NCBI GenBank assembly: GCA_050847315.1
Contig: CP193791.1
Strand: one strand, 5' to 3'
DNA from: Cedecea sp000277545
Lineage (GTDB): Bacteria; Pseudomonadota; Gammaproteobacteria; Enterobacterales; Enterobacteriaceae
DNA: 64,000 nucleotides
A program made the translations under genes and the position numbers. The stretch's first letter is position 1. Every line of letters begins with the position of its first letter. The notes under the pieces were generated by a model. The model had not been told where the DNA came from, did no database searches, and was given only the letters and a program-made list of their open reading frames with translations. This document shows, piece by piece, positions 1 through 8,535 of this stretch.

Positions 1-593
1 CGGACTGGGAACGCTTTGTGGCGGACTCCCTGAGCTGGCTGGGCCAGTTCGACATGGTTTGCGTCAGCGGCAGCCTGCCTGCGGGCGTTTCCCCGGAAGC
101 GTTCACGGACTGGATGACCCGTTTGCGCAGCCAGTGTCCGTGCATCATTTTCGACAGCAGCCGCGAAGCGCTGGTTGCCGGTTTGAAGGCGGCACCGTGG
201 CTGGTCAAACCGAACCGTCGCGAGCTGGAAATTTGGGCCGGTCGCAAGCTGCCTGAATTGAAGGATGTGATTGAGGCGGCGCATGCGCTCCGTGAGCAGG
301 GGATTGCGCATGTGGTGATTTCTCTAGGCGCGGAAGGCGCGCTGTGGGTTAACGCTTCAGGGGAATGGATTGCCAAACCACCCACCTGTGAAGTTGTTAG
401 TACCGTTGGCGCAGGAGATTCCATGGTTGGCGGCCTGATTTATGGCCTGCTGATGCGCGAGTCCAGCGAACACACGCTGCGCCTTGCTACCGCCGTTGCG
501 GCCCTGGCCGTCAGCCAGAGCAACGTAGGCATTACCGATCGTACACAGCTGGCCGCCATGATGGCTCGTGTCGACCTGAAACCTTTCCACTGA
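1..593 (+). CDS. fruK: 1-phosphofructokinase, C-terminal part
   Basis: FruK phosphorylates fructose 1-phosphate to fructose 1,6-bisphosphate in the cytoplasm, the step after PTS fructose uptake. Only the C-terminal two thirds lies in the window; the frame is open from base 3 and the start is upstream. The PfkB/ribokinase signature is visible as STVGAGDSMVGG, in which the Asp of GAGD is the catalytic base of this family. The gene ends 16 bases before fruA and would be the middle gene of a fruBKA operon, whose promoter is outside the window. Identification rests on the signature and on the fruA neighbour. Confidence 0.96.
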   Translation, partial: DWERFVADSLSWLGQFDMVCVSGSLPAGVSPEAFTDWMTRLRSQCPCIIFDSSREALVAGLKAAPWLVKPNRRELEIWAGRKLPELKDVIEAAHALREQGIAHVVISLGAEGALWVNASGEWIAKPPTCEVVSTVGAGDSMVGGLIYGLLMRESSEHTLRLATAVAALAVSQSNVGITDRTQLAAMMARVDLKPFH

Positions 594-609
594 CAGCAGG
601 AGACAGGCA

Positions 610-2298
610 ATGAAAACGCTGTTAATTATTGAACCGGGACTTGGGCAGGCGCGCGCGTATCTCGCGAAGACGCTGCTCGGTGCCGCAGCGCCAAAAGCGC
701 ACCTCGACATTATTGATAACCCGAACGATGCCGAACTGGCGATTGTCGTTGGCAACGCCATTCCCGCTGATACTTCACTGAACGGCAAAAAGGTGTTCCT
801 GGGCGATATCGATCGCGCGGTGCAGCACCCGGAATTGTTCCTGAACGAAGCGAAAGGTAAGGCTCATACGTACGCCGCGCCGACAGCTGTTGCAACCGCC
901 CCAGCAAAAGGGCCGAAGCGTATCGTCGCCGTAACGGCCTGCCCGACCGGCGTGGCGCACACGTTTATGGCGGCGGAAGCCATCGAAACCGAAGCGAAAA
1001 AACGCGGCTGGTGGGTGAAGGTTGAAACCCGTGGTTCCGTTGGCGCAGGGAACGCGATTACCCCTGAAGAAGTGGCCGAGGCGGATCTGGTGATTGTGGC
1101 GGCGGATATTGAAGTGGATCTGGCTAAATTTGCCGGGAAGCCGATGTACCGCACGTCTACAGGCCTGGCGCTGAAGAAAACGGCTCAGGAGCTGGATAAG
1201 GCGCTGGTCGAGGCCAAACCTTACGAAGCCGCAGGTAAAGCCAGCGCGGCTCAGGAATCCGGCAAAAAAGAAAGCGCCGGGGCGTATCGCCATCTGCTGA
1301 CGGGGGTGTCTTACATGCTGCCGATGGTGGTTGCGGGCGGCCTGTGTATTGCGCTCTCCTTTGCCTTCGGTATCACTGCCTTTAAGGAACCTGGTACGCT
1401 TGCCGCGGCGCTGATGCAAATTGGTGGTGGCTCTGCGTTTGCGCTGATGGTCCCGGTTCTGGCGGGGTATATTGCCTTCTCGATTGCGGACCGTCCTGGC
1501 CTGACGCCGGGTCTTATCGGCGGCATGCTGGCCGTTAGCACCGGTTCGGGCTTTATCGGCGGCATCATCGCCGGTTTCCTGGCGGGTTATATCGCGAAGC
1601 TGATTAGCTCGAAGCTGAAGCTGCCACCAAGCATGGAAGCACTGAAGCCGATCCTGATCATTCCGCTGTTCTCAAGCCTGGTTGTTGGCCTGGCAATGAT
1701 CTACCTGATTGGCACCCCGGTGGCTAAAATCCTGGCGGGCCTGACCCACTGGCTGCAAACCATGGGCACCGCGAACGCGGTTCTGCTGGGCGCGATTCTG
1801 GGTGGCATGATGTGTACCGATATGGGCGGCCCGGTGAACAAAGCGGCTTACGCTTTTGGCGTCGGCTTGCTCAGTACCCAGACCTACGCACCAATGGCGG
1901 CGATCATGGCCGCGGGCATGGTACCACCGCTGGCGCTGGGCCTGGCTACGCTGGTGGCTCGCCGTAAGTTTGATAAGGCGCAGCAGGAAGGGGGCAAAGC
2001 GGCTCTGGTGCTCGGGCTGTGCTTTATTACCGAAGGGGCGATTCCGTTTGCCGCCCGTGACCCGATGCGCGTGCTGCCTTGCTGCATCATCGGCGGGGCG
2101 CTGACGGGGGCGCTGTCCATGGCGGTTGGCGCGAAACTGATGGCCCCGCACGGCGGCCTGTTTGTCCTGCTGATCCCTGGCGCGATTACTCCGGTGCTGG
2201 GTTACCTGCTGGCGATTGTCGCCGGTACGCTGGTGGCGGGCCTGTCCTACGCCTTCCTCAAACGTCCTGAAACGGAGCTGGCGGCGAAGGTCGCTTAA
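610..2298 (+). CDS. fruA: PTS fructose transporter, EIIB'BC
   Basis: Membrane permease that imports fructose and phosphorylates it to fructose 1-phosphate, taking the phosphate from FruB. The 562-residue protein has the usual layout: a degenerate EIIB' domain (about 1-95), a true EIIB domain (about 103-200) with the phosphorylated Cys near residue 111 in TACPTGVAHT, then a multi-spanning EIIC domain (about 225-555). An AGGAGA ribosome site precedes the ATG. It follows fruK in the same direction, and a strong terminator lies 16 bases after its stop. Length and sequence match the E. coli protein closely. Confidence 0.97.
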   Translation: MKTLLIIEPGLGQARAYLAKTLLGAAAPKAHLDIIDNPNDAELAIVVGNAIPADTSLNGKKVFLGDIDRAVQHPELFLNEAKGKAHTYAAPTAVATAPAKGPKRIVAVTACPTGVAHTFMAAEAIETEAKKRGWWVKVETRGSVGAGNAITPEEVAEADLVIVAADIEVDLAKFAGKPMYRTSTGLALKKTAQELDKALVEAKPYEAAGKASAAQESGKKESAGAYRHLLTGVSYMLPMVVAGGLCIALSFAFGITAFKEPGTLAAALMQIGGGSAFALMVPVLAGYIAFSIADRPGLTPGLIGGMLAVSTGSGFIGGIIAGFLAGYIAKLISSKLKLPPSMEALKPILIIPLFSSLVVGLAMIYLIGTPVAKILAGLTHWLQTMGTANAVLLGAILGGMMCTDMGGPVNKAAYAFGVGLLSTQTYAPMAAIMAAGMVPPLALGLATLVARRKFDKAQQEGGKAALVLGLCFITEGAIPFAARDPMRVLPCCIIGGALTGALSMAVGAKLMAPHGGLFVLLIPGAITPVLGYLLAIVAGTLVAGLSYAFLKRPETELAAKVA

Positions 2299-2313
2299 TC
2301 TTCCGCTCAGCTA

Positions 2314-2346
2314 AAAAACGCCTCGCTAATGCGGGGCGTTTTTCTT
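2314..2346 (+). terminator. Rho-independent terminator of the fru operon
   Basis: A 13-bp stem (2314-2326 with 2331-2343, one G-T pair) has a TAAT loop and ends in a T run. It lies just after fruA, so it should close the fru transcript. Confidence 0.9.
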
Positions 2347-2536
2347 TCTATGATCAATGTTGCTCTCCGAACAATCCTTAAAGGCCGCTAAGTCAGTTCC
2401 TGAGGCATGTCTCGAGCCTGACTGAAAACCTGCCAGGTCGTTGCACCCCATTTATTCTCACTTTTCACACACCTGCTTTTTCAAGCTTGTTTCTGAGTGA
2501 ATAAAAATAAATATTTTGGCCTGGCACACAATGAGA

Positions 2537-2570
2537 GTGTACTATGTACCCATTGGTGTACGTAGTACCC
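2537..2570 (+). promoter_or_regulatory. Tandem operator of the toxin-antitoxin operon
   Basis: Two copies of GTGTAC-NNN-GTACCC lie at 2537-2551 and 2556-2570. Their starts are 19 bases apart, about two helical turns. Each copy contains a palindrome GTAC-N3-GTAC (centres TAT and GTA). They sit 17 bases before the toxin ATG, downstream of AT-rich DNA (2487-2517) that could hold the promoter. This is where an HTH antitoxin would be expected to autoregulate. The repeats are seen directly; their role is inferred. Confidence 0.65.
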
Positions 2571-2587
2571 TTAAGGATGAGGGCGCA

Positions 2588-2935
2588 ATGACGCACGCTA
2601 TAACTTTTATTGAGACGACGTTATTTACCCGGCAGATTAAACAGTTTGCGACAGATGATGAACTTAGCGCGTTGCAAAAGGTTTTAATTGGCTCCCCGGA
2701 GAAAGGTGATCTGATTCAGGGCACCGGAGGGTTACGGAAAATCAGAACGGCAACCGGCGTTCGGGGTAAAAGCGGGGGCGCTCGGGTAATCTATTTTTTT
2801 GCAACGACAGAGATGATTTGGCTGATCATGGCGTGGCCGAAGCACGTAAAAGACAACCTGACGGCAGCAGAAAAAGCTGAACTCAGGAGGCTGACTAAAT
2901 TACTAAAAGGTAGCGTAGAAAATGAGCTTCTTTAA
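2588..2935 (+). CDS. RelE/HigB-type toxin
   Basis: A 115-residue protein of the RelE/HigB fold, predicted to be an mRNA endonuclease toxin acting on the ribosome. The central part (GLRKIRTATGVRGKSGGARVIYFFA) has the pattern of Gly-Arg-rich strands and a hydrophobic strand typical of this family, followed by a helix with YxxK-like spacing near WPKHVKDNLT. The ATG at 2588 was preferred over an in-frame start at 2516 because it has a GAGGG ribosome site and leaves the operator outside the gene. The reading frame overlaps the following antitoxin gene by 14 bases, as is usual for toxin-first HigBA/NadS pairs. It has no counterpart between fruA and nfo in E. coli, so it was probably acquired. Confidence 0.82.
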   Translation: MTHAITFIETTLFTRQIKQFATDDELSALQKVLIGSPEKGDLIQGTGGLRKIRTATGVRGKSGGARVIYFFATTEMIWLIMAWPKHVKDNLTAAEKAELRRLTKLLKGSVENELL

Positions 2936-3206
2936 TGACCTTAAAACCTCGCTTGAAGAGGCGGTGGAAATTAAAAACGGGGGAAAATTACCCGCGAAGG
3001 TCGTGCGTTATGATGTGGCGGATGTTCGGGCGATAAGGGAACAGCTGAAGGTTTCGCAAAGTGAAATGGCTCAGGCCTTAGGCACCAGCGTTGACACGAT
3101 CAAAAGTTGGGAGTCAAAACGTCGCAATCCCACCGGATTAGCGGCCAAGGTACTGGCTACCATTCAAAGCAATCCTGCATTTTATTATGAGCTGGCAGCG
3201 CACTGA
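2922..3206 (+). CDS. HTH (XRE) antitoxin, HigA/NadS-like
   Basis: A 94-residue DNA-binding protein that should neutralise the upstream toxin and repress the operon. An XRE helix-turn-helix is visible at about residues 43-66 (VSQSEMAQALGTSVDTIKSW), followed by the ESKRRNPTG tail seen in the NadS/HigA group. Its start overlaps the toxin gene by 14 bases, implying translational coupling. The double palindrome at 2537-2570 is the obvious target. No terminator is evident before nfo, which points towards it. Confidence 0.85.
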   Translation: MSFFNDLKTSLEEAVEIKNGGKLPAKVVRYDVADVRAIREQLKVSQSEMAQALGTSVDTIKSWESKRRNPTGLAAKVLATIQSNPAFYYELAAH

Positions 3207-3248
3207 GTGCAGCTACCAGCAATGACCCTGACGCATCCAGCGACAGCG

Positions 3249-4106
3249 TTATGCCGTCGCTTCCTCGTGCTGCTGTGCTTTAAGCCAGGCGATCTCTTCG
3301 GCCCAGATATCCGGGTTGGTAGTTTCCAGAATTAACGGAATACCATCAAAACGGGCGTCACGCATGATCCAGCTAAACGGCGTGTGGCCGATATTCCCGA
3401 GGCCGAGGCTGTTGTGGCGGTCAACGCGGCTGCCAAACTCGCTTTTGGCATCGTTGAGGTGCATCCCGCGCAGGTATTTGAACCCGACGATACGCTCGAA
3501 CTCACTAAAGGTTTTGTCGCAGTCAGCTTCTGTGCGCAGATCGTACCCGGCGGCAAAGGCGTGGCAGGTATCGATGCAGACGCCAACGCGGGATTTATCT
3601 TCCACGCCGTCAATAATCGCCGCGAGATGCTCAAAGCGGAAACCAAGGTTACTGCCCTGGCCAGCGGTGTTTTCGATGACTGCGGTCACGCCTTCGGACT
3701 TCTCCAGCGCAATGTTAATCGACTCTGCAATGCGCTTCAGGCATTCCTCTTCCGGAATCTGCTTCAGGTGGCTGCCCGGATGGAAATTCAATAGCGTCAG
3801 CCCCAGCTGCTGGCAGCGCACCATTTCGTCGATAAACGCCTCGCGGGATTTTTCCAGCGCATCTTCAACCGGGTGGCCGAGGTTTATCAGGTAGCTGTCG
3901 TGGGGGAGGATTTGGCCTGGGCCATAATGGTATTTTTCGCAGGCGCTCTTAAAGTTGTCGATAACTTCGCTGGTCAGCGGCGCGGCGCGCCACTGGCGTT
4001 GATTCTTGGTGAACAGGGCAAAAGCGGTGGCTTCCAGTTCGTGGGCGCGAATGGCGGCGTTTTCCAGGCCACCCGAGGCGCTAACGTGCGCTCCAATAAA
4101 CTTCAT
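3249..4106 (-). CDS. nfo: Endonuclease IV (AP endonuclease)
   Basis: Cuts DNA 5' to abasic sites and removes blocked 3' ends in base excision repair. The 285-residue length equals that of E. coli Nfo. The metal ligands of the TIM barrel are all present: His in LPHDSY, His in NFHPGSH, Glu in VIENTAG, Asp and His in CIDTCH, His in MHLND, Asp and His in RVDRHNS, and Glu in LILETT. It lies downstream of yeiH on the same strand with 86 bases between them, including a hairpin. In E. coli nfo is SoxRS-controlled; no soxbox was sought in detail here. Confidence 0.98.
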   Translation of the reverse strand: MKFIGAHVSASGGLENAAIRAHELEATAFALFTKNQRQWRAAPLTSEVIDNFKSACEKYHYGPGQILPHDSYLINLGHPVEDALEKSREAFIDEMVRCQQLGLTLLNFHPGSHLKQIPEEECLKRIAESINIALEKSEGVTAVIENTAGQGSNLGFRFEHLAAIIDGVEDKSRVGVCIDTCHAFAAGYDLRTEADCDKTFSEFERIVGFKYLRGMHLNDAKSEFGSRVDRHNSLGLGNIGHTPFSWIMRDARFDGIPLILETTNPDIWAEEIAWLKAQQHEEATA

Positions 4107-4135
4107 CTGTCTTCTCCTGTTTCTTGACGGGCAAA

Positions 4136-4168
4136 ACCCGCTATCGGTAGTCCGTCATGATAGCGGGT
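4136..4168 (-). terminator. Hairpin between yeiH and nfo
   Basis: A perfect 10-bp inverted repeat (ACCCGCTATC at 4136-4145 with GATAGCGGGT at 4159-4168) has a 13-base loop. On the minus strand a short TTTT follows the stem, so it may be a weak terminator or attenuator between yeiH and nfo. The stem is certain; the function is not. Confidence 0.5.
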
Positions 4169-4192
4169 CAGGAGGCTTTTTTCCGTATTGAA

Positions 4193-5242
4193 TTATGCTA
4201 ACAGGTGATGAATTGCCAGGTTAATGGCCGCGCCGCCGACAATCAGCCAGATGAACAGCACCAGCGCCATAAGCAGCGGGCGAACCCCGGCTTTTTTCAG
4301 GGCACTAACGTGGGTCGTCAGGCCCAGAGCCGCCATCGCCACTGCCAGCAGGAAGGTATCCAGCGTGACCAGCACATTCACCAGCGCCTGTGGCAGGAAG
4401 TGGAAGGAGTTGAAGATCGCCACCACGATAAAGAGTATTGCAAACCACGGGATGGTGATTTTACCGGTTTGCGCCGAGCCAGCCGGTGCCAGAGATTTAA
4501 CGCGGGCGGCCAGGAAAATCAGGAACGGGGCGAGCATCATCACGCGGAGCATTTTGGCAATCACCGCCGCATTTTCCGTTTCCGGGCTAATGGCGTGCCC
4601 TGCGGCAACAACCTGGGCAACTTCATGCATCGTTGACCCGGTGTAAATCCCAAAGGCTTCCGGCGTAAACCAGTGGCTGACGAACGGGTAAATCATCGGG
4701 TAGATAAAGATAGCCAGCGTCCCGAAGATAACCACGGTGGCTACGGCCACGGTGACTTTACTGGCTTCGGCTTTCACCACCGGTTCGGTGGCAAGTACAG
4801 CCGCCGCGCCGCAAATACTGCTGCCCGCACCAATCAGCCAGCTGGTTTGTCTGTCCAGACCAAACACTTTCTGGCCGAGCCAGCAGGCGAGGGCGAAGGT
4901 GCTGCACAGCGTCAGGGCGTCAATCACCAGACCGCTGACGCCAACGTCGGCAATCTGCGAAAACGTCAGGCGGAAGCCATACAGAATAATGCCGAGGCGC
5001 AGAAGGTGCTGCTTGGCGAACAGCACGCCGCCGTCGCACTGCTGCCAGATTTTGGGATACACGGTGTTGCCGATTATCATGCCGCAAAGGATGGCGAGCG
5101 TCAGGGCGCTAAGGCCGACGCCGGCCACCGCGGGAATGTTGCCAAGCCATAACGCCAGGCCGGTAATGGCGGCGGAAAGCGCCAGCCCCGGTAAAAAATG
5201 CCACAGCGTGTGGCGGCGAGCTTGTACGGTGAGTACTGTCAT
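4193..5242 (-). CDS. yeiH: UPF0324 inner membrane protein YeiH
   Basis: A 349-residue integral membrane protein with about ten hydrophobic segments, the same size as E. coli YeiH. The family (UPF0324/PSE) is a putative transporter group, and some members have been linked to sulfonate or sulfur metabolism; the substrate is unknown. The start at 5242 was chosen because AGGAGAAGG lies immediately before it and the N-terminus then matches E. coli; the longer in-frame extension runs into the divergent yeiE. It is transcribed divergently from the LysR regulator yeiE across a 124-base AT-rich region, so YeiE is its likely regulator. Confidence 0.95.
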   Translation of the reverse strand: MTVLTVQARRHTLWHFLPGLALSAAITGLALWLGNIPAVAGVGLSALTLAILCGMIIGNTVYPKIWQQCDGGVLFAKQHLLRLGIILYGFRLTFSQIADVGVSGLVIDALTLCSTFALACWLGQKVFGLDRQTSWLIGAGSSICGAAAVLATEPVVKAEASKVTVAVATVVIFGTLAIFIYPMIYPFVSHWFTPEAFGIYTGSTMHEVAQVVAAGHAISPETENAAVIAKMLRVMMLAPFLIFLAARVKSLAPAGSAQTGKITIPWFAILFIVVAIFNSFHFLPQALVNVLVTLDTFLLAVAMAALGLTTHVSALKKAGVRPLLMALVLFIWLIVGGAAINLAIHHLLA

Positions 5243-5366
5243 AACCTTCTCCTCTGTCTTAGGGAAAAGGCTACGCCTGGCTGGCATAAAAATAAAATTG
5301 ATTATATATTTATAATTAATCTTTATAAGTGGTAAGCGACGGCTGCCACCACAGGAAATCTCTCTC
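5243..5366. promoter_or_regulatory. Divergent yeiH/yeiE promoter region
   Basis: A 124-base spacer between divergent genes, with a strongly AT-rich core (about 5288-5330, tracts such as TATATATTTATAATTAAT). This fits a LysR-type divergent promoter. No single binding site can be assigned with confidence. Confidence 0.45.
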
Positions 5367-6233
5367 ATGCATATCACGCTGCGGCAGCTGGAAGTCTTTG
5401 CTGAAGTGCTTAAAAGCGGTTCGACCACGCAAGCCTCTCAGATGCTGTCCCTCTCTCAATCGGCGGTCAGCGCCGCGCTTGCCGATCTTGAAGGTCAGCT
5501 AGGGGTTCAGCTCTTTGACCGAGTGGGGAAGCGCCTCGTGGTAAATGAACATGGCAGGCTGCTCTACCCGCGAGTGGTGGGGCTGCTGGAGCAGGCCGGT
5601 GAAATAGAACAGCTGTTTCGGGAAGATAACGGCGCGATCCGCGTGTATGCCAGCAGCACCATTGGCAACTATATTCTGCCGGAGATGATTGCCCGCTACC
5701 GGCGCGACTTCCCGAAGCTGCCGCTGGAGCTTAGCGTCGGCAACAGCCAGGACGTGATCAACGCGGTGGCGGATTTTCGCGTAGATATTGGCCTGATTGA
5801 AGGGCCTTGTCATATGGCGGAGCTGGTGACCGAGCCGTGGCTCGACGATGAGCTGGTGGTCTTTGCTTCGCCGGGCAACCCGCTGGTGCACCAGGCGGTA
5901 ACGCTGGAAAGCCTGGCAAAGCAGCCGTGGATCCTGCGTGAGCGCGGTTCAGGCACCCGCGAAATCGTCGACTATTTACTGCTTTCGCATCTGCCAGAGT
6001 TTCAGTTGGGTATGGAGCTGGGCAATTCCGAGGCGATCAAACATGCGGTGCGCCACGGGCTGGGCATCAGCTGCCTGTCTCGCCGGGTGATTGCCGAGCA
6101 GCTGGAGAGCGGCTCATTGGTTGAAGTGGCTATTCCCCTCCCTCGTCTGGTGCGGACGCTGTACCGGATCCACCATCGCCAGAAGCATATCTCTAACGCG
6201 CTGCTGCGTTTTCTGCGCTACTGCGAAGCATAA
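5367..6233 (+). CDS. yeiE: LysR-family regulator YeiE
   Basis: A 288-residue LysR-type transcription factor. The winged helix-turn-helix is at about residues 18-37 (GSTTQASQMLSLSQSAVSAA), followed by the dimerisation helix and an effector-binding domain with the usual fold (VYASSTIGNYILPEMIARY at its start). YeiE of E. coli and Salmonella has been connected with sulfite and iron-related gene control. Here it is divergent from yeiH, its probable target. Two NtrC-like sites begin directly at its stop codon and belong to the next operon. Confidence 0.94.
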   Translation: MHITLRQLEVFAEVLKSGSTTQASQMLSLSQSAVSAALADLEGQLGVQLFDRVGKRLVVNEHGRLLYPRVVGLLEQAGEIEQLFREDNGAIRVYASSTIGNYILPEMIARYRRDFPKLPLELSVGNSQDVINAVADFRVDIGLIEGPCHMAELVTEPWLDDELVVFASPGNPLVHQAVTLESLAKQPWILRERGSGTREIVDYLLLSHLPEFQLGMELGNSEAIKHAVRHGLGISCLSRRVIAEQLESGSLVEVAIPLPRLVRTLYRIHHRQKHISNALLRFLRYCEA

Positions 6234-6269
6234 TGCACCAAAATCTTGCAGCTGCACCTGATTGGGGTG
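6234..6269 (+). promoter_or_regulatory. Two NtrC-like sites (enhancer)
   Basis: Two TGCACC half-sites at 6234-6239 and 6253-6258 each begin an approximate copy of the NtrC consensus (TGCACY-N5-RGTGCA). The first ends in CTTGCA at 6250; the second is followed by GGGGTG. They lie roughly 105-140 bases upstream of the sigma-54 start expected near 6373, the normal enhancer distance. The matches are imperfect in the second halves. Confidence 0.6.
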
Positions 6270-6345
6270 TGGCTGCGAGGCAACCTCACGCCCGTTAACT
6301 TCTTTTTCACCGCAATGTAGCAGCGATCTTCGCGATTCATCGTCG

Positions 6346-6362
6346 TTGGCACATTAGTTGCA
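6346..6362 (+). promoter_or_regulatory. Sigma-54 (RpoN) promoter
   Basis: TTGGCACATTAGTTGCA matches the RpoN consensus TTGGCACR-N4-TTGCW essentially completely, with GG and GC separated by exactly ten bases. It lies 50 bases before the binding-protein gene and downstream of NtrC-like sites, so the ABC operon should be induced under nitrogen limitation. Found by reading; not tested. Confidence 0.85.
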
Positions 6363-6411
6363 GAATTGAATTCAAAGAATCTTTTGTTTCAATCAGGCGA
6401 CGAGGCTGCAC

Positions 6412-7203
6412 ATGACGATGAAAAAATGGTTGTTCTCTTTAGTTGGCGCAACGGTGCTGCTGGCTCAGGCCGGGGCGGTAATGGCCGATCAGCTGCAGGA
6501 TATCGAAAAACGCGGCGTGCTGCGCGTAGCGGTTCCGCAGGATTTCCCGCCTTTTGGTTCAGTGAACGCTGACCTGAAACCTCAGGGTTACGACATTGAT
6601 ATGGCGGCTTACCTGGCAAAAGGTCTGAAGGTCAAGCTACAGCTGGTGCCGGTCACCAGCGCGAACCGCGTGCCATATCTGCAGACGGACAAAGTTGACC
6701 TGGTCATTTCCAGCCTCGGCAAGAACGCTGAACGTGAAAAAGTCATCGATTTTAGCCGCGCTTACGCCCCGTTCTTCCTTGGCGTGTTCGGGCCGAAAGA
6801 TGGCGCAGTGACAGATGCTAAAGCGCTTAGTGGGAAAACCATTGGCGTGACCCGTGGCGCAGTAGAGGACATGGTATTAACCGACCTCGCGCCGAAAGAC
6901 GCCGACGTGAAGCGCTACGAAGACAATAACACTACCATCTCCGCCTATCTTTCAGGCCAGGTGCAGTACATCGCCACCGGTAACCTCGTTGTGGCGGCGA
7001 TTGCCCGCCAGAGCCCAGCCAAAGCGCCGGTCAGCAAATTTATGCTCAAGGATTCCCCTTGCTACATCGGGCTGAAAAAGAATGAACCTGCGCTGAAAGC
7101 GAAGGTGGACGAGCTGATTGGTGAGGCGCTGAAGGACAATACCCTGAACACCTTGTCGCAGAAATGGATGCAGGCGCCGCTGCCTGCCAACCTCGGCGCT
7201 TGA
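6412..7203 (+). CDS. Amino-acid ABC transporter, periplasmic binding protein
   Basis: A 263-residue solute-binding protein of the polar amino-acid group (SBP family 3, as GlnH, HisJ, FliY). It has a signal peptide of about 25 residues ending AVMA, then the typical opening GVLRVAVPQDFPPFG and YDIDMAAYLAK, and the second-domain motif SGKTIGVTRGAVEDM. It should capture an amino acid in the periplasm and deliver it to the two permeases that follow. The exact ligand cannot be read. It is the first gene of a four-gene operon (binding protein, two permeases, ATPase) under a sigma-54 promoter. The operon is absent between yeiE and lysP in E. coli. Confidence 0.92.
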   Translation: MTMKKWLFSLVGATVLLAQAGAVMADQLQDIEKRGVLRVAVPQDFPPFGSVNADLKPQGYDIDMAAYLAKGLKVKLQLVPVTSANRVPYLQTDKVDLVISSLGKNAEREKVIDFSRAYAPFFLGVFGPKDGAVTDAKALSGKTIGVTRGAVEDMVLTDLAPKDADVKRYEDNNTTISAYLSGQVQYIATGNLVVAAIARQSPAKAPVSKFMLKDSPCYIGLKKNEPALKAKVDELIGEALKDNTLNTLSQKWMQAPLPANLGA

Positions 7204-7213
7204 GGTGCCGGGG

Positions 7214-7882
7214 ATGACCACGCAACTTGATTTTGCCGGTCTGCTGCCTTACTGGCCGGAGTTATTGTCCGGCCTGTGGGTGACGCTGGGGCTCACTTTT
7301 ATGGCGACGGTCGGTGGCGTGGCTATCGGCATTACCGGGGCGGCCATTCGCAGCGGAAAGCCGGGGCTGTTAAGCCTGGCGTGGGGCGGCTACGTGGAAC
7401 TGATTCGCAACACGCCGTTCGTTGTGCAGCTGTTCTTTATTGTGTTTGGGCTCCCTGCGCTGGGGTTAAAGCTCAACGCCGGGGAAGCGGCGCTTATCGC
7501 GATGCTGATTAACCTCGGGGCTTACAGCACCGAGATTATTCGCGCGGGCATTCAGGTGACGCCGAAAGGGCAGTGGGAGGCGGCTCGCGTGCTGGGGTTA
7601 AGCCGTAGCCAGACCTTTTTACGCGTGGTGCTGCCGCCGTCGCTAAAGCGTATTTATCCGTCGCTGGTCAGCCAGTGCATCATCGTGATGCTGGGCTCTT
7701 CCGTGGTGTCCCAGGTGTCCTGTGAAGATCTGACCTTTGCGGCCAGCCTCATTCAGTCGCGTACCTTCCTCAGCTTCGAGGTCTATCTGGTGACGACCTT
7801 AATGTACCTGGTGCTGTCGTTAATGATGCGTCAACTGCTGCTGGCGGCAGGGCGGAAATGGTTGGGGAGTGATGTCGGATGA
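7214..7882 (+). CDS. Amino-acid ABC transporter permease 1
   Basis: A 222-residue inner-membrane permease of the HisM/GlnP type. It carries the EAA loop (QWEAARVLGLSRSQTFLRVVLP) that contacts the ATPase, and the PFVVQLFF segment common to polar amino-acid permeases. The ATG at 7214 has GAGG eight bases before it; a GTG at 7205 in the same frame is a less likely start. Its stop overlaps the start of the next permease (ATGA). It probably forms a heterodimer with that partner. Confidence 0.9.
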   Translation: MTTQLDFAGLLPYWPELLSGLWVTLGLTFMATVGGVAIGITGAAIRSGKPGLLSLAWGGYVELIRNTPFVVQLFFIVFGLPALGLKLNAGEAALIAMLINLGAYSTEIIRAGIQVTPKGQWEAARVLGLSRSQTFLRVVLPPSLKRIYPSLVSQCIIVMLGSSVVSQVSCEDLTFAASLIQSRTFLSFEVYLVTTLMYLVLSLMMRQLLLAAGRKWLGSDVG

Positions 7883-8535
7883 TGACGTTTACCGACTGGG
7901 ATATCGTGCGCAACCTGCTGCTGGCGGCCCGCTGGACGGTGCTGCTGTCGCTGATTGCTTTTTTCTGCGGCACTCTGGTGACGCTGCCTTTATTGCTGCT
8001 GCGCATGAGCCGCTGGAAATGGCCCAAACGCTTCATCAGCGCCTACGTCGCGCTGTTTCAGGGCACGCCGCTGCTGATGCAGTTGTTCCTCGCTTTCTTC
8101 GGCATTGCGCTGTTTGGCATTGATGTCAGCCCCTGGACGGCGGCCACGCTTGCCCTGACGCTGTTTACCAGCGCGTTTTTGCTGGATATCTGGTACGGCA
8201 GCATTCGTGCTTTGCCTAAAGGCCAGTGGGAAGCCTGCCGCTGCCTCGGTTTGAGCTTCGGGCAGACGCTGTGCCGGGTCATTGCCCCGCAGGCGATGCG
8301 TATCGCCGTGGCACCCACGGTTGGGTTTTCGGTGCAGGTCATTAAGGGCACGGCCCTGACCTCGATCATCGGTTTTGTCGAGCTAACTAAAGCCGGCACC
8401 ATGCTGAACAACGTCACGTTTGAGCCGTTTAAAGTCTTTGCCCTGGTGGCGCTCGGCTATTTCTTACTTTGCTATCCGCTGTCGCGCTACAGCCGCTACC
8501 TGGAGAAAAAATTTAATGCCGCTCATCACCATTAA
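7879..8535 (+). CDS. Amino-acid ABC transporter permease 2
   Basis: A 218-residue inner-membrane permease, homologous to the preceding one, with the EAA motif QWEACRCLGLSFGQTLCRVIAP and the FQGTPLLMQLF segment. It overlaps the upstream permease by four bases and its own 3' end overlaps the ATPase gene by 20 bases, so all three should be translationally coupled. Two different permeases suggest a heterodimeric channel, as in HisQM. Confidence 0.9.
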   Translation: MMTFTDWDIVRNLLLAARWTVLLSLIAFFCGTLVTLPLLLLRMSRWKWPKRFISAYVALFQGTPLLMQLFLAFFGIALFGIDVSPWTAATLALTLFTSAFLLDIWYGSIRALPKGQWEACRCLGLSFGQTLCRVIAPQAMRIAVAPTVGFSVQVIKGTALTSIIGFVELTKAGTMLNNVTFEPFKVFALVALGYFLLCYPLSRYSRYLEKKFNAAHHH

